Assembly (NCBI GenBank): GCA_019358875.1 | Contig: JAHHIF010000041.1 | Location: 1 to 61,723 of the forward strand | DNA length: 61,723 nucleotides | Source: Symplocastrum torsivum CPER-KK1 | Lineage (GTDB): Bacteria > Cyanobacteriota > Cyanobacteriia > Cyanobacteriales > Coleofasciculaceae | Direction: 5' to 3' | In this document: in pieces, positions 33,847 to 42,402 of the stretch | Numbering within the stretch: position 1 is the stretch's first letter | Layout of the letters: each line of letters starts with the position of its first letter | The notes under the pieces: generated by a model | Seen by the model: only the letters and a program-made list of their open reading frames with translations | What the model was told of the DNA's origin: nothing | Databases searched by the model: none | Translations under genes and position numbers: made by a program

Positions 33847-36800
33847 TTAGATAATGGCGCTTCTTTCCTTCAATGCCTCTAACATTTCTTCACTCAGCCC
33901 TGTTACCCCTGTTAATTGCAAACCCCGGTAATTCTTACTCGTAACAAAAGTTTTAATTAACATTCCGTCATCCAAATTCCACATTCTCACCGTACAGTCT
34001 CTACTTCCCGTAACCAGATATTTACTATCTTGAGAGAAAGTAAGGCTTTCGATGTCTGCAAGATGTTTATGACTTCTCCAAAGTTCTTGGTCTTTGACTC
34101 TATCCCAAACTAATATATAATCCTTACCAACAAAGGCTATCACATGCCTATTGGGACTTAATTCGGCAAATAACGATTTCCCTAGGTCTACAGGAAAGCT
34201 ATTTGACTGCCATATTAAATCCAAATTTTCGATATTATAAATTTGATAAACGTTTTTCTTTACTTTGTAGTTCCAACCTCCTAAAAGTAAATGAGAATCT
34301 TTATCTGTACTTATACTGAAATCTATAAATTTTGCTTGGTTAGTAAAGAATTTGGGCAGCTTAAGTTTTTTTATATGCTGGTTCTCCTCAAAACTCCATA
34401 AATCTACTCTATGGTTATAGTCTAAGGTTATCCAAGCATTTGCTCTATAACAGTATTCAATTTTTGCAAATCCTCTATTGTGTTCATAGTGATCAATCAA
34501 TTCTCCATCAGATAATCTGTAGACACGAAGGCTGTTATCTATCTCATTACCTCCACTTACTGTAATTACATGATGGCTATCTCTATCGAAAGTAATATCT
34601 GCCACACAATCTTCATGATCGTGAATCTTAAGAATTAGCTCAGAAGTCGCTATGTTATATACAACAACATCCCCCATATTATCTCCAATGGAAATTAGTT
34701 TGTTGTCAAAGGAAATAGCAAGACATGCAATCCAAGCCATATCTTTTATAATTGTTTCCTCGCTACCGTCCTCAAGAAACCATAGTTTAACAGAACCTTC
34801 AATTCCACCAGCAACTAAAAATTTTCCATCAGGACTTAGAGCAATCATTTCATAAAAGTGACGTTCTGAAAGAAAACCTACAGAATTGTCAAGTGAGGCA
34901 TAAGCTAAATTAGCATTAACAAGCGCAACTTCTGCAAACTCCACGTTTTGAAGACAAGCGCCTTCAAGATTAGTTTCAGACAAATCAGTAGCTTTGCAGT
35001 ATTTCCTAAGAGATGGAAGCCAATGTTTTTCAGCAAAATCAGCATGGCACAGATTTGTGTGAGCAAGATTACGACCTTTGAGAGCCAGTGGGTTACGACA
35101 AACGAGCAGGGTGGCAACGTTTCCACCAACAAAACTTACTTCTTCCGTAGTTTTACCTCTTGTTGCCTCGATGAGAGTTAATAGTTGCGCCTCAACTTCT
35201 TTCTCGTCTAAGACAAACATAGTCTGAATCAAATCCAGTATGGCTGTAGTTAGTGGCTTTCTGCCTAAAGTATCTGTCAGTGCATCTACCTCTTCACCTA
35301 CAAACTTTCCTAAAGCTGGTTTGGGTTTGATAGCATTATGTTTATCTACTTCACGCCGAAAATAGGAAGACCATCTATAGTCCTGAGGAGGAGCAGATGC
35401 ATCTAAGTATGATGGCAGTTGTCCTTGAGCTAGTTCCGTGAAATCTGGGGCTAAAATACCTAACTCAGCAGCAAACTTATAGGCAACAAAGAATTCTAAA
35501 AATGAACGGTGGGCTGGAGTGTAGTCGCCATCATCATTACGGATGAGTAGAGTCTGACCTAGCATGTCATAACGCCAGTGGTCTAGATCCTTTTGCTCTT
35601 GCACGGCATGACCAAATAGACGACGCAGATGATCGGGAAATTGCCGATAGTTGAGGCTCATTTGGTCAGTAGATAGCATTTCCCACGATAGTTCACATAG
35701 GAAGTAAAGCTTATCGGCTAGTGAAGTAAATGTTCGCTCTGCTTTGATATCCCGCTCCATCTTGTGTCGCACTGCATAGAGATAGATACGTGATATATCT
35801 ACTGGCTTTCCTGCTTCAATATCTGGTAGTGCTTCCAGAATTAACTCGGTCATCACTGGGCGACGGGCTAAATTTAAGAGTTGGGGATTGCCCATCACTT
35901 GTTCTACCGTGGCAGGTTCAGCTCGGAAGGATATCACCTTGCGGATCTGGTCATCATTGAAATACTCCAGTTTCAGCACCTCAAACTGGGGCGGTTCACC
36001 AGTCAAGTTAGTAATGGATGCTTTCAATTCCGCATTAAGCAGGGCACGACCTTCTTGGGCTTCTGGAAAGTGTTCAGTACGACAGGTAAGAATTGCCTTA
36101 GACCCAGGCACGACGACTTTGGCTAACTCCCAAAAGTTATCAATCATCTTTTGCCGATCTATCTTATCTGCCATCTCGTCAAAGCCGTCGAAGATAAGCA
36201 GTAGCTTACCCATGCGGTTGAGTTGATCAAAGACAGAGCTATTGAGACGAATGTTGTGTTTATTGAAGAAGAATCCAGCAAGGACACTTTCGACATTGAG
36301 CGCCTTAGCATAGTCACGTAAAGGGATGACTAATGGCAGGCGAGGTCTTTCAACACCTCGTTTTTTTGCCTGAAGGTATTTTTGTAGCGTAATCCAGGCA
36401 TAGTGCAACACGAACCAAGTTTTACCCGTGCCAAATTCTCCCAGAACAGAAATATGCTCCTTAGCTGGATCAGCTAGCCAACGGTCAATATAACCCTCAA
36501 TCCAGCCTTCACTTTCGTCATAGCGACTCTCCTCTATTTTTTCCTTGGTGGTTGGATCAAATTCTTCTTTAGTGCAAGCTAGAGGAACATACATTGTGTC
36601 GATGCCCTTGCGTTTGACTTCAGCTTCTAGCCAATTGATATAGGGGCTAAAGTCAGCCTTCTCATCTAGTAGTTCATCGAAGGTGTAACAAGCGAGGTTC
36701 TGGTTTTCCTCCTTTTCAACCTCGTTACGAGCAGCACGGCTAATTCGACGAACTGCCACGAGACATCCCTGGTCAGTTCTTTGCTCGTTCACTGCTTGGC

Positions 36801-37284
36801 GCAGGGCTACAACGTCGCTGATTTTTGCTTCACCCTGAATGCCACGCACTAGAATGCGCTCCAGTCGCCGCCATGCAGGGATATTGATAATCCACTCAAA
36901 ATAACTGTCTTCCCAAATCTCGTGTTTCTCGAAACTGTAGCCTACAGTCTCAAACCAAGTCCTCATTTGCTGAGCTAGGTTCCAACCAATAGAGTTTTTA
37001 CCTTGCTTTAGGGGTTGAGTACTGTCCTGTTTTTTCTCCTCTAGCTCAGGTTCTATGTCTCTAGGTAAATCAGCAACCTCTTTCCATTCTAGATTGAGCT
37101 TAAAGCAGATTTCCTTGAAAACATTGTGGTCAACTGCTTTACCTGAGAGGAATTTCCCTATTGGCTGGCGAGTACTCAAGTCCACCTCGCTTGCCAAGTT
37201 TGCTTGTGTAAATCCCGTACTAGCAAAAGCTCTTTTGATTTTTTCCAGTTTCTCTGGAGATACTCGGAGTGATTTCCTAGCCAT
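33847..37284 (-). CDS. STAND NTPase: HTH + nuclease-like domain + NACHT + pentapeptide + WD40 (1145 aa)
   Basis: This is a signal-transduction ATPase of the type used by bacteria as a phage sensor. Domains in order: an HTH-like N-terminus (residues 1-75, FTQANLASEVDLSTRQPIGK); a segment at about 98-225 with LVRGIQGEAKISDVVALRQA, LVAVRRISRAARNEVE and LACYTFDELLDE that may be a restriction-endonuclease-like effector; NACHT with Walker A GEFGTGKT (282-289) and Walker B LLLIFDGFDE (361-370); pentapeptide repeats (about 760-830); and four to seven WD40-like blades to the C-terminus (ALSPDGKFLVAGGIEGSVKL, GSRDCTVRMWNLDDG). The repeats would be the sensor and the N-terminus the effector. It is monocistronic, divergent from a small membrane protein gene. 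Defence role is inferred from architecture and context. Confidence 0.87.
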   Translation of the reverse strand: MARKSLRVSPEKLEKIKRAFASTGFTQANLASEVDLSTRQPIGKFLSGKAVDHNVFKEICFKLNLEWKEVADLPRDIEPELEEKKQDSTQPLKQGKNSIGWNLAQQMRTWFETVGYSFEKHEIWEDSYFEWIINIPAWRRLERILVRGIQGEAKISDVVALRQAVNEQRTDQGCLVAVRRISRAARNEVEKEENQNLACYTFDELLDEKADFSPYINWLEAEVKRKGIDTMYVPLACTKEEFDPTTKEKIEESRYDESEGWIEGYIDRWLADPAKEHISVLGEFGTGKTWFVLHYAWITLQKYLQAKKRGVERPRLPLVIPLRDYAKALNVESVLAGFFFNKHNIRLNSSVFDQLNRMGKLLLIFDGFDEMADKIDRQKMIDNFWELAKVVVPGSKAILTCRTEHFPEAQEGRALLNAELKASITNLTGEPPQFEVLKLEYFNDDQIRKVISFRAEPATVEQVMGNPQLLNLARRPVMTELILEALPDIEAGKPVDISRIYLYAVRHKMERDIKAERTFTSLADKLYFLCELSWEMLSTDQMSLNYRQFPDHLRRLFGHAVQEQKDLDHWRYDMLGQTLLIRNDDGDYTPAHRSFLEFFVAYKFAAELGILAPDFTELAQGQLPSYLDASAPPQDYRWSSYFRREVDKHNAIKPKPALGKFVGEEVDALTDTLGRKPLTTAILDLIQTMFVLDEKEVEAQLLTLIEATRGKTTEEVSFVGGNVATLLVCRNPLALKGRNLAHTNLCHADFAEKHWLPSLRKYCKATDLSETNLEGACLQNVEFAEVALVNANLAYASLDNSVGFLSERHFYEMIALSPDGKFLVAGGIEGSVKLWFLEDGSEETIIKDMAWIACLAISFDNKLISIGDNMGDVVVYNIATSELILKIHDHEDCVADITFDRDSHHVITVSGGNEIDNSLRVYRLSDGELIDHYEHNRGFAKIEYCYRANAWITLDYNHRVDLWSFEENQHIKKLKLPKFFTNQAKFIDFSISTDKDSHLLLGGWNYKVKKNVYQIYNIENLDLIWQSNSFPVDLGKSLFAELSPNRHVIAFVGKDYILVWDRVKDQELWRSHKHLADIESLTFSQDSKYLVTGSRDCTVRMWNLDDGMLIKTFVTSKNYRGLQLTGVTGLSEEMLEALKERSAII

Positions 37285-37473
37285 ACCTTGACCCTACAGT
37301 CTGTATTTACCATAGCCTTTCAGACTGTGAAAGTCATACCTAACGAATACGCCAAATCACTCTTTACCGAATACCCAAAATCACTCTTCTCCAAAACCTT
37401 ACCCAGACTTAATCTGAGACACGCGCTAGCGAAGCTTATAGATGTAGTCAATAACATAAAGGATTAAACAGTC

Positions 37474-37752
37474 ATGGCAGACAAAGCCACCCCTGTCAAA
37501 AACCAGAAGACTCATCGCAAGCCAGAAGTGAACATTACACGTGCGTTCCAGCAAGTGTTTTTCACTACCGTGAGCTTAACGCTGCTCTCCGGGGGAACAT
37601 CACTCTGGCTTTCCTTCCAAGAACACCTATCCCCACAGCAAATCAGAGTCTTTGAAAGCTGCTCAGCAACTTGGCAAATGGGGATAGGAGCGGTTTTCGG
37701 ACTGCTGGGAAGTAAAGCAACACACCTCTTTCATCAAGAAGAAGACGAATAA
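37474..37752 (+). CDS. Small two-helix membrane protein (92 aa)
   Basis: After a basic soluble N-terminus the protein has two hydrophobic segments: FFTTVSLTLLSGGTSLWLSF (about 30-49) and MGIGAVFGLLGSKAT (about 69-83), then an acidic tail. It has no signal peptide. It is divergent from the STAND NTPase with 189 bp between, and could be a membrane effector, a holin-like protein or unrelated. No family is recognised. Confidence 0.65.
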   Translation: MADKATPVKNQKTHRKPEVNITRAFQQVFFTTVSLTLLSGGTSLWLSFQEHLSPQQIRVFESCSATWQMGIGAVFGLLGSKATHLFHQEEDE

Positions 37753-38327
37753 CACGAATAACCCTTAGACTTACATCTGCCTAAAAGAGAGCGGGAGAGG
37801 GAGAGAAAAAAGATTTTTATCCCTTGCTGTGAGTAGCAGCTTATGGGTGTCTTGCACTAACCCCATGCACCCACTCCCGTTTCCTTTCTTCTGCATTTAT
37901 TTCGGTAAGTTGTCAGCTAGCTTCAGTAGGCATGGCGGAACTTAGTTTTGGATGCCGTTGGCACGACCAAACAGCGTGTTATCTCTCGCGGGACGTAATT
38001 CAACGTAGCTGGAACAATGGTTTTACGTTGTTTTCATTTTCTACAGCGTGTTGATTTAAAACTGTAACTATTATCCTTCACTCGACACAAGAAAGCCCTG
38101 GTTATTGCCAGGGCTTTGCTGTAAGGTGCGACGTTGATTTAAAACTGTAACTATTATCCTTCACTCGACACAAGAAAGCCCTGGTTATTGCCAGGGCTTT
38201 GCTGTAAGGTGCGACTCTTACTCAAACCTGTGACTGTCTTGACTGTGCGCTGTCCACCAGCCGCCGCAACAAGAAAAGCGTGTTGCAACGGGCAAGCATC
38301 AATGTTAGGGAAGCAAAGCAAGCAGAT
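37753..38327. other. Noncoding region with duplicated terminators
   Basis: This 575-bp stretch carries no gene. It contains the 83-bp tandem duplication listed next and lies at the presumed left border of the Tn554-like segment. The word CAGCGTGTT occurs near 37970 and again near 38045, just before the duplication. Confidence 0.6.
38050..38215. repeat. 83-bp perfect tandem duplication containing two intrinsic terminators
   Basis: Bases 38050-38132 and 38133-38215 are identical. Each copy contains AAAGCCCTGG, a 6-nt loop and CCAGGGCTTT, a terminator stem near-identical to that at 32521-32553, and the flank after the second copy (TTACTCAAACC) is shared with that site as well. It would end minus-strand transcription from the HEPN operon. 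Confidence 0.92.
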
Positions 38328-38762
38328 TTAAGTTTTAGGTGGATTGTTGCAAGCGTCTAATTTTAAAATAGCAAACTCAGCTTCTTTTAGAGATTGCTGT
38401 ACAACGGATGGTAAGCTATGGATAAAATCGTCATAATCCGCATTATTTCTTCTTCTACGCAGACGAAACAAGTATTCACCTATTTGAAATAATTCTCTCT
38501 CTTCTTTGTTTTTTCTACTTCTAAGGTCTTCTATTACGTACTCATGGACATTAAAGTGTTTAGTAGAATATTTGTCGCGTTGCAGTCTTGGATCTTGCTC
38601 TATATCCCGTAAATAAATTCTGGCTTTACAGAAAGCTGCATAGTAAGCTCTGCTAATTGAGGAGCGAAGTTTAGCTTCATTTGATTCGCTACTGTTACTA
38701 CTAGCTAACTCTTGAGCTAGGTCTAAGTACTTACTCCAATTAAAACACATTCCAGAATTCAT
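38328..38762 (-). CDS. HEPN-domain-like protein (144 aa)
   Basis: HEPN proteins are often RNases in toxin-antitoxin and abortive systems, or nucleotide-binding partners of nucleotidyltransferases. The helices SSISRAYYAAFCKARIYLRD and YLFRLRRRRNNADYDDFIHS show the HEPN pattern; R-R-x-x-ADY replaces the canonical R-x4-6-H, a form known in the HI0074-like branch. It overlaps the preceding gene by four bases (TCAT at 38759-38762), so the two are translationally coupled. Toxicity is possible but not shown. Confidence 0.7.
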   Translation of the reverse strand: MNSGMCFNWSKYLDLAQELASSNSSESNEAKLRSSISRAYYAAFCKARIYLRDIEQDPRLQRDKYSTKHFNVHEYVIEDLRSRKNKEERELFQIGEYLFRLRRRRNNADYDDFIHSLPSVVQQSLKEAEFAILKLDACNNPPKT

Positions 38763-39382
38763 TCAAATTCCACACCTAAAGAGAGTTGATTACCAGCCGG
38801 ATTAGACATAGCAGCATCCAGCCACCAATTTTCATCTAACAAATTCAATTTATTAAATGCTTCATTTGCACTTTCCTTCGTGAAAATAGAAATAACAAGC
38901 TTTTGCCATGAAGAAGATTCTGTATCAGAAATAACTTCTAGAATCAGCTTTTCACAAAGAAAATATTTTTTTATTTCTAAATGAGCTTCAAATAGCAAAG
39001 GCAAAATGTCTGGATATTGGCTGATAAATCTAAGTATATCAAGTGGCTCTTTTAATTCATAAATCCTACTAAGTCTAGCTAGAATATTCTTCCTAGAACT
39101 TCTCGAAATTCCTGTCTTGCTCTTTAAGCTTTGAAGTTTTTCTAAAGTACTGTGTTTTTCTCCTTTATTCGCTTGCTTGTCACTATAGGTAACGTAAATG
39201 GTATTTTGGGATATCTCATTCTGTAAATACGAGTAATAAATATATTGTTTTTTTGCATAAGGTGTTTCAGATGGAACATTCTTGAAAGAAATATTTTTCA
39301 ATTTATTCCAAGTAGAACTGTTAACTTCAGTCTTTTCCAGCTTCTTCAATAATTCTTTGTCTCGGCTCATAGCTGTTGACAT
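38759..39382 (-). CDS. Hypothetical middle protein of the HEPN module (207 aa)
   Basis: No function is recognised. The C-terminal half is the ordered part: FISQYPDILPLLFEAHLEIK, then CEKLILEVISDTESSSWQKL and NLLDENWWLDAAMS, a conserved-looking block. It starts exactly where the first gene ends (no gap) and overlaps the HEPN gene by four bases. The position suggests an antitoxin or adaptor. Confidence 0.65.
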   Translation of the reverse strand: MSTAMSRDKELLKKLEKTEVNSSTWNKLKNISFKNVPSETPYAKKQYIYYSYLQNEISQNTIYVTYSDKQANKGEKHSTLEKLQSLKSKTGISRSSRKNILARLSRIYELKEPLDILRFISQYPDILPLLFEAHLEIKKYFLCEKLILEVISDTESSSWQKLVISIFTKESANEAFNKLNLLDENWWLDAAMSNPAGNQLSLGVEFE

Positions 39383-40081
39383 TTATTCATCTCCTTCTTC
39401 TAGGTCACCTAGCATATCCAAGAAAGGAACTTCTGTTTTTTTCAGCATTGCCTTTATAGCTTCTGCTTTTAGGTTAGCTCTTTCTAGCTGTTCAAGTAAT
39501 TGAAATATATCTAATTGATCTAAAGCTACAAAAAATTCTTTCATGCCTTCTATGTCTCGGTACTCTATCTTCATCATGTGAACTATAGCTGCTGCCGCTA
39601 TACCTTCGTTTGGATTTGGTTTAAATACAGGTCGAATTTCAGTTAAAATAAGGGAATTCGTAAACACACGCTCATGGTCGCGTACTACGCGAACCGCTTT
39701 TGATGTAACATTAAGAACACTATCAACTTCTAGAAAATTAGTTAATTGCTTATCGAAACGTTTCTTTTCCTCATCAGAAAAGCTTGAAAATTCCTCGTCG
39801 TCAGCTATACTTAAACTAATCCCGCTCACAATCTCTTCAATCGAGTCTTCAGAGTGGTCAATCTGAGAAGATAAAGACAATAAAAATCTTATTATTTCAG
39901 TTAGATCCTTAATCTCAATACTTTTAACGTAGGAAGCTACTGAGAACACTAAATCACTAGTGTAAAGTGATGGAGACGCACACTTCAAAGCATCTAGCAG
40001 TTCATCAACTGCTTCATCATTAAGGTTTATGAGCTTCTTTATTCCAGGGCGATACTCTTCAGAAACTCTTAAGTTTTCCAT
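39383..40081 (-). CDS. Hypothetical first protein of the HEPN module (232 aa)
   Basis: No family is recognised. The protein is acidic and mostly helical, with GIKKLINLNDEAVDELLDAL near the N-terminus and KAEAIKAMLKKTEVPFLDML near the end. A central block (NEGIAAAAIVHMMKIEYRDI) is the most hydrophobic. It heads the three-gene operon, with 166 bp of noncoding sequence after the DnaB-like gene that should contain its promoter. Codon and AT content are similar to its two partners and lower in GC than the cas genes. Confidence 0.65.
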   Translation of the reverse strand: MENLRVSEEYRPGIKKLINLNDEAVDELLDALKCASPSLYTSDLVFSVASYVKSIEIKDLTEIIRFLLSLSSQIDHSEDSIEEIVSGISLSIADDEEFSSFSDEEKKRFDKQLTNFLEVDSVLNVTSKAVRVVRDHERVFTNSLILTEIRPVFKPNPNEGIAAAAIVHMMKIEYRDIEGMKEFFVALDQLDIFQLLEQLERANLKAEAIKAMLKKTEVPFLDMLGDLEEGDE

Positions 40082-40247
40082 GTTTTTATTAGTTTAGATC
40101 TCATGACATAAAATGGAGTGAAATATACTCTATAAGGTAAAAATATTAATCTTAGAAAGTCTCACATAAAGCTAGCACGTATACTTGCCTCTTTACATCC
40201 GTATATAAGCTTAGGTATTAAATAGAGACTTATTTAATAACTGGATT

Positions 40248-41570
40248 TTATGAAACTTTTCGAGGTACAGATGTACTATTGCAAAATAATCCTATAGAAG
40301 GATTAAACAGCACCTTACAGACGCCTGTGGAACCATTACGGTTCTTGTCTACAGCCACCTCCATCACTCCTTTATCTGGCGTGCCTGGATTATAATATTC
40401 GTCTCTATAGAGAAGAAGAATCACATCAGCATCTTGCTCAATATCCCCACTATCTTTGATGTCTGCCATCGTTGGGCGCTTGTTGGTCTGCCCCTCCACA
40501 CCTCGGTTGATTTGAGCCAGACACACAAATGGGATATCGAACTCTTTTGCCATGTCCTTGAATGCACCAGAGAACGAGCCAATTACCTGCGCTCGATTAC
40601 CTGCTGCTCGGTTCCCTAACTTCTGGATGTAGTCGAGTACCACTAATCCCAACTGACCCCGATCTGACTGAATTCTTCGCAGTACAGACCGCATTCTGGA
40701 GGGAGTCTGAGCGCTTGCTGGAGTGTCATCAATGATGATGGGCTGTTCCGATATAGTTCTCACTGCCTTGCTTAGCACTTCCCACTCGCTCTTGTAGATT
40801 TTGTTCTGAATCAACCTAGAAGAGTCAATTTTTGAGTGCATCGCAAGGAATCTTTTCGTTAGCTGCGATTTACTCATCTCGGCACTAAAGAACACGACGG
40901 GCAATCCATCCAGGGCTAGGTGATTAGCCAGATGACATGCCAACCAGGTCTTACCCATTGATGCTCTAGCCGCAATCACAATCAAGTCTTGTCGAATCAA
41001 TCCACCTGTCAGCCCATCTAGGTCGAGCAGACCAGTGGAGATTCCTGAAGTCTCTCCTCCCTCAAGTTGGTGGAAGGCAGTAATCAGGCAATCACCAATC
41101 GACTCTGGCTCGAATCGGTCGGCTTGGTACTTGGTCGCGTCAAAGATTTTCTGCTCTGAGTGTTCTAAGACTGTCTCCAGTTCGGTGCTGGTATCTTCTG
41201 CCAGGATAATGACTTCGTTCGCCGCTACCACTAGTTGGCGTCGCTGGTACTTTTCGAGGATTAGTTCGGCATAACGGTCAATATTAACGGCTGATACAGT
41301 ACGCTCAACCAGTTGGGCTAATTTGGACTGACCGCCAATCTTCTCCAATAGTTCGTGGTCGTACAGCCAGGTGGTTACTGACATTAGATCGACCAGCTTG
41401 TTCTTGCTGTGAAGCACCAAAGCCGCTTGATAAATACGCTGGTGAGCGGTGATGTAAAACGCGCTTGGAGGCAGGATATTAGCCACAATGCTGATGGCAC
41501 TTGGGTCGAGCAAGATGCCACCTAGCACCCCTTCTTCAGCGTCTATATTCTGGAGTACTACGTCACTCAT
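40248..41570 (-). CDS. dnaB: DnaB-family replicative helicase (440 aa)
   Basis: The N-terminal DnaB domain (NIDAEEGVLGGILLDPSAIS) and RecA-like C-terminal domain with Walker A IAARASMGKTWLACHLANHL, Walker B LGLVVLDYIQKLG and the QxxR-like region DIKDSGDIEQDADVILLLYR are all present, with typical DnaB length and no intein. I place the start at 41570 because GGAGGG stands at the right distance before it; the frame extends to 41582. It overlaps the TnpC-like gene by 8 nt, making it part of the transposition operon. A role in element or plasmid replication is inferred; it may also substitute for host DnaB. Confidence 0.92.
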   Translation of the reverse strand: MSDVVLQNIDAEEGVLGGILLDPSAISIVANILPPSAFYITAHQRIYQAALVLHSKNKLVDLMSVTTWLYDHELLEKIGGQSKLAQLVERTVSAVNIDRYAELILEKYQRRQLVVAANEVIILAEDTSTELETVLEHSEQKIFDATKYQADRFEPESIGDCLITAFHQLEGGETSGISTGLLDLDGLTGGLIRQDLIVIAARASMGKTWLACHLANHLALDGLPVVFFSAEMSKSQLTKRFLAMHSKIDSSRLIQNKIYKSEWEVLSKAVRTISEQPIIIDDTPASAQTPSRMRSVLRRIQSDRGQLGLVVLDYIQKLGNRAAGNRAQVIGSFSGAFKDMAKEFDIPFVCLAQINRGVEGQTNKRPTMADIKDSGDIEQDADVILLLYRDEYYNPGTPDKGVMEVAVDKNRNGSTGVCKVLFNPSIGLFCNSTSVPRKVS

Positions 41571-42402
41571 CAGTCCCTCCAAGGAGGTGTTTGAGTTGGT
41601 CTAGTGGCACCAGTTCTTCGTCGGGTTTTGGTGAGGCAGTATAGATTTCTGGCTGGCGTTGAGGAAGTTGTTGTGGAGAGTCTTCTTTCGTCCATCTCTC
41701 AGTAATTGCTCGAACCAGGAACCCACTGGCATTTTTAACATTGCCACTGCCCATTGCTTCCTCAAGGGCTGATAGGGCATTCAAGACAGTTTCTTCGTCA
41801 GCCGCCTTGATTTTGCGCGTTAGAGTACTATTGAGCTTGATTCCCAGTCGGTCTAGCTCGTCCTTGATTCGGTCAGTGATACCTCTGGTTTTGCCCTTGT
41901 CGATGGGCGTGACCTTGGGATTGTCTTCAGGAATAGGGGCAGGCTCAACCTTCAAACGCTCCTCAAGGTCTTTGATTCGCTTGCTCTGGCGTTCGCACAA
42001 TGCCTCCAGTTCAGTCAGCCGATAGACCCGACCCGCTAACCCTTCGTTGATTTTGCGTAAATCTGTTAGCTCCTTCTCTAACTGCTGAATGCGACCTTTG
42101 AGCCGACTGACGATAACCTGATGCGACTTTACCGAGGCTGGCTCTGGTTGCCTCGGTCTAGGGATGACCGACTGCTGGTTGCGAATCTCCGCAATCCGAA
42201 CCTTCAGCTCTGGGTACTTATAGAGGTAACTGACACTAACATTAGCCTCTTGGGCGATGGTTTGAAAGTTAATCTTCTTGCCCTGCTTGCTCATGCGTTC
42301 CAATGCTTGATTGACCTTGGCAAGTGCCTGCTCTTTCCGCTCCGCCTGCACTCTAGTTAAGTTATCAATTCTGGCTTGTTTAGCATCTGCGATAGTACTC
42401 AT
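41563..42402 (-). CDS. TnpC-like coiled-coil protein (DUF6262 type, 279 aa)
   Basis: An N-terminal helix and HTH-like segment (INFQTIAQEANVSVSYLYKY) is followed by a long coiled coil (about residues 105-160, RLKGRIQQLEKELTDLRKIN). This architecture is that of the TnpC accessory protein of Tn554-type elements, which influences transposition frequency and orientation. It overlaps the third recombinase by four bases upstream and dnaB downstream. The C-terminal 120 residues are less conserved. Confidence 0.78.
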   Translation of the reverse strand: MSTIADAKQARIDNLTRVQAERKEQALAKVNQALERMSKQGKKINFQTIAQEANVSVSYLYKYPELKVRIAEIRNQQSVIPRPRQPEPASVKSHQVIVSRLKGRIQQLEKELTDLRKINEGLAGRVYRLTELEALCERQSKRIKDLEERLKVEPAPIPEDNPKVTPIDKGKTRGITDRIKDELDRLGIKLNSTLTRKIKAADEETVLNALSALEEAMGSGNVKNASGFLVRAITERWTKEDSPQQLPQRQPEIYTASPKPDEELVPLDQLKHLLGGTDE

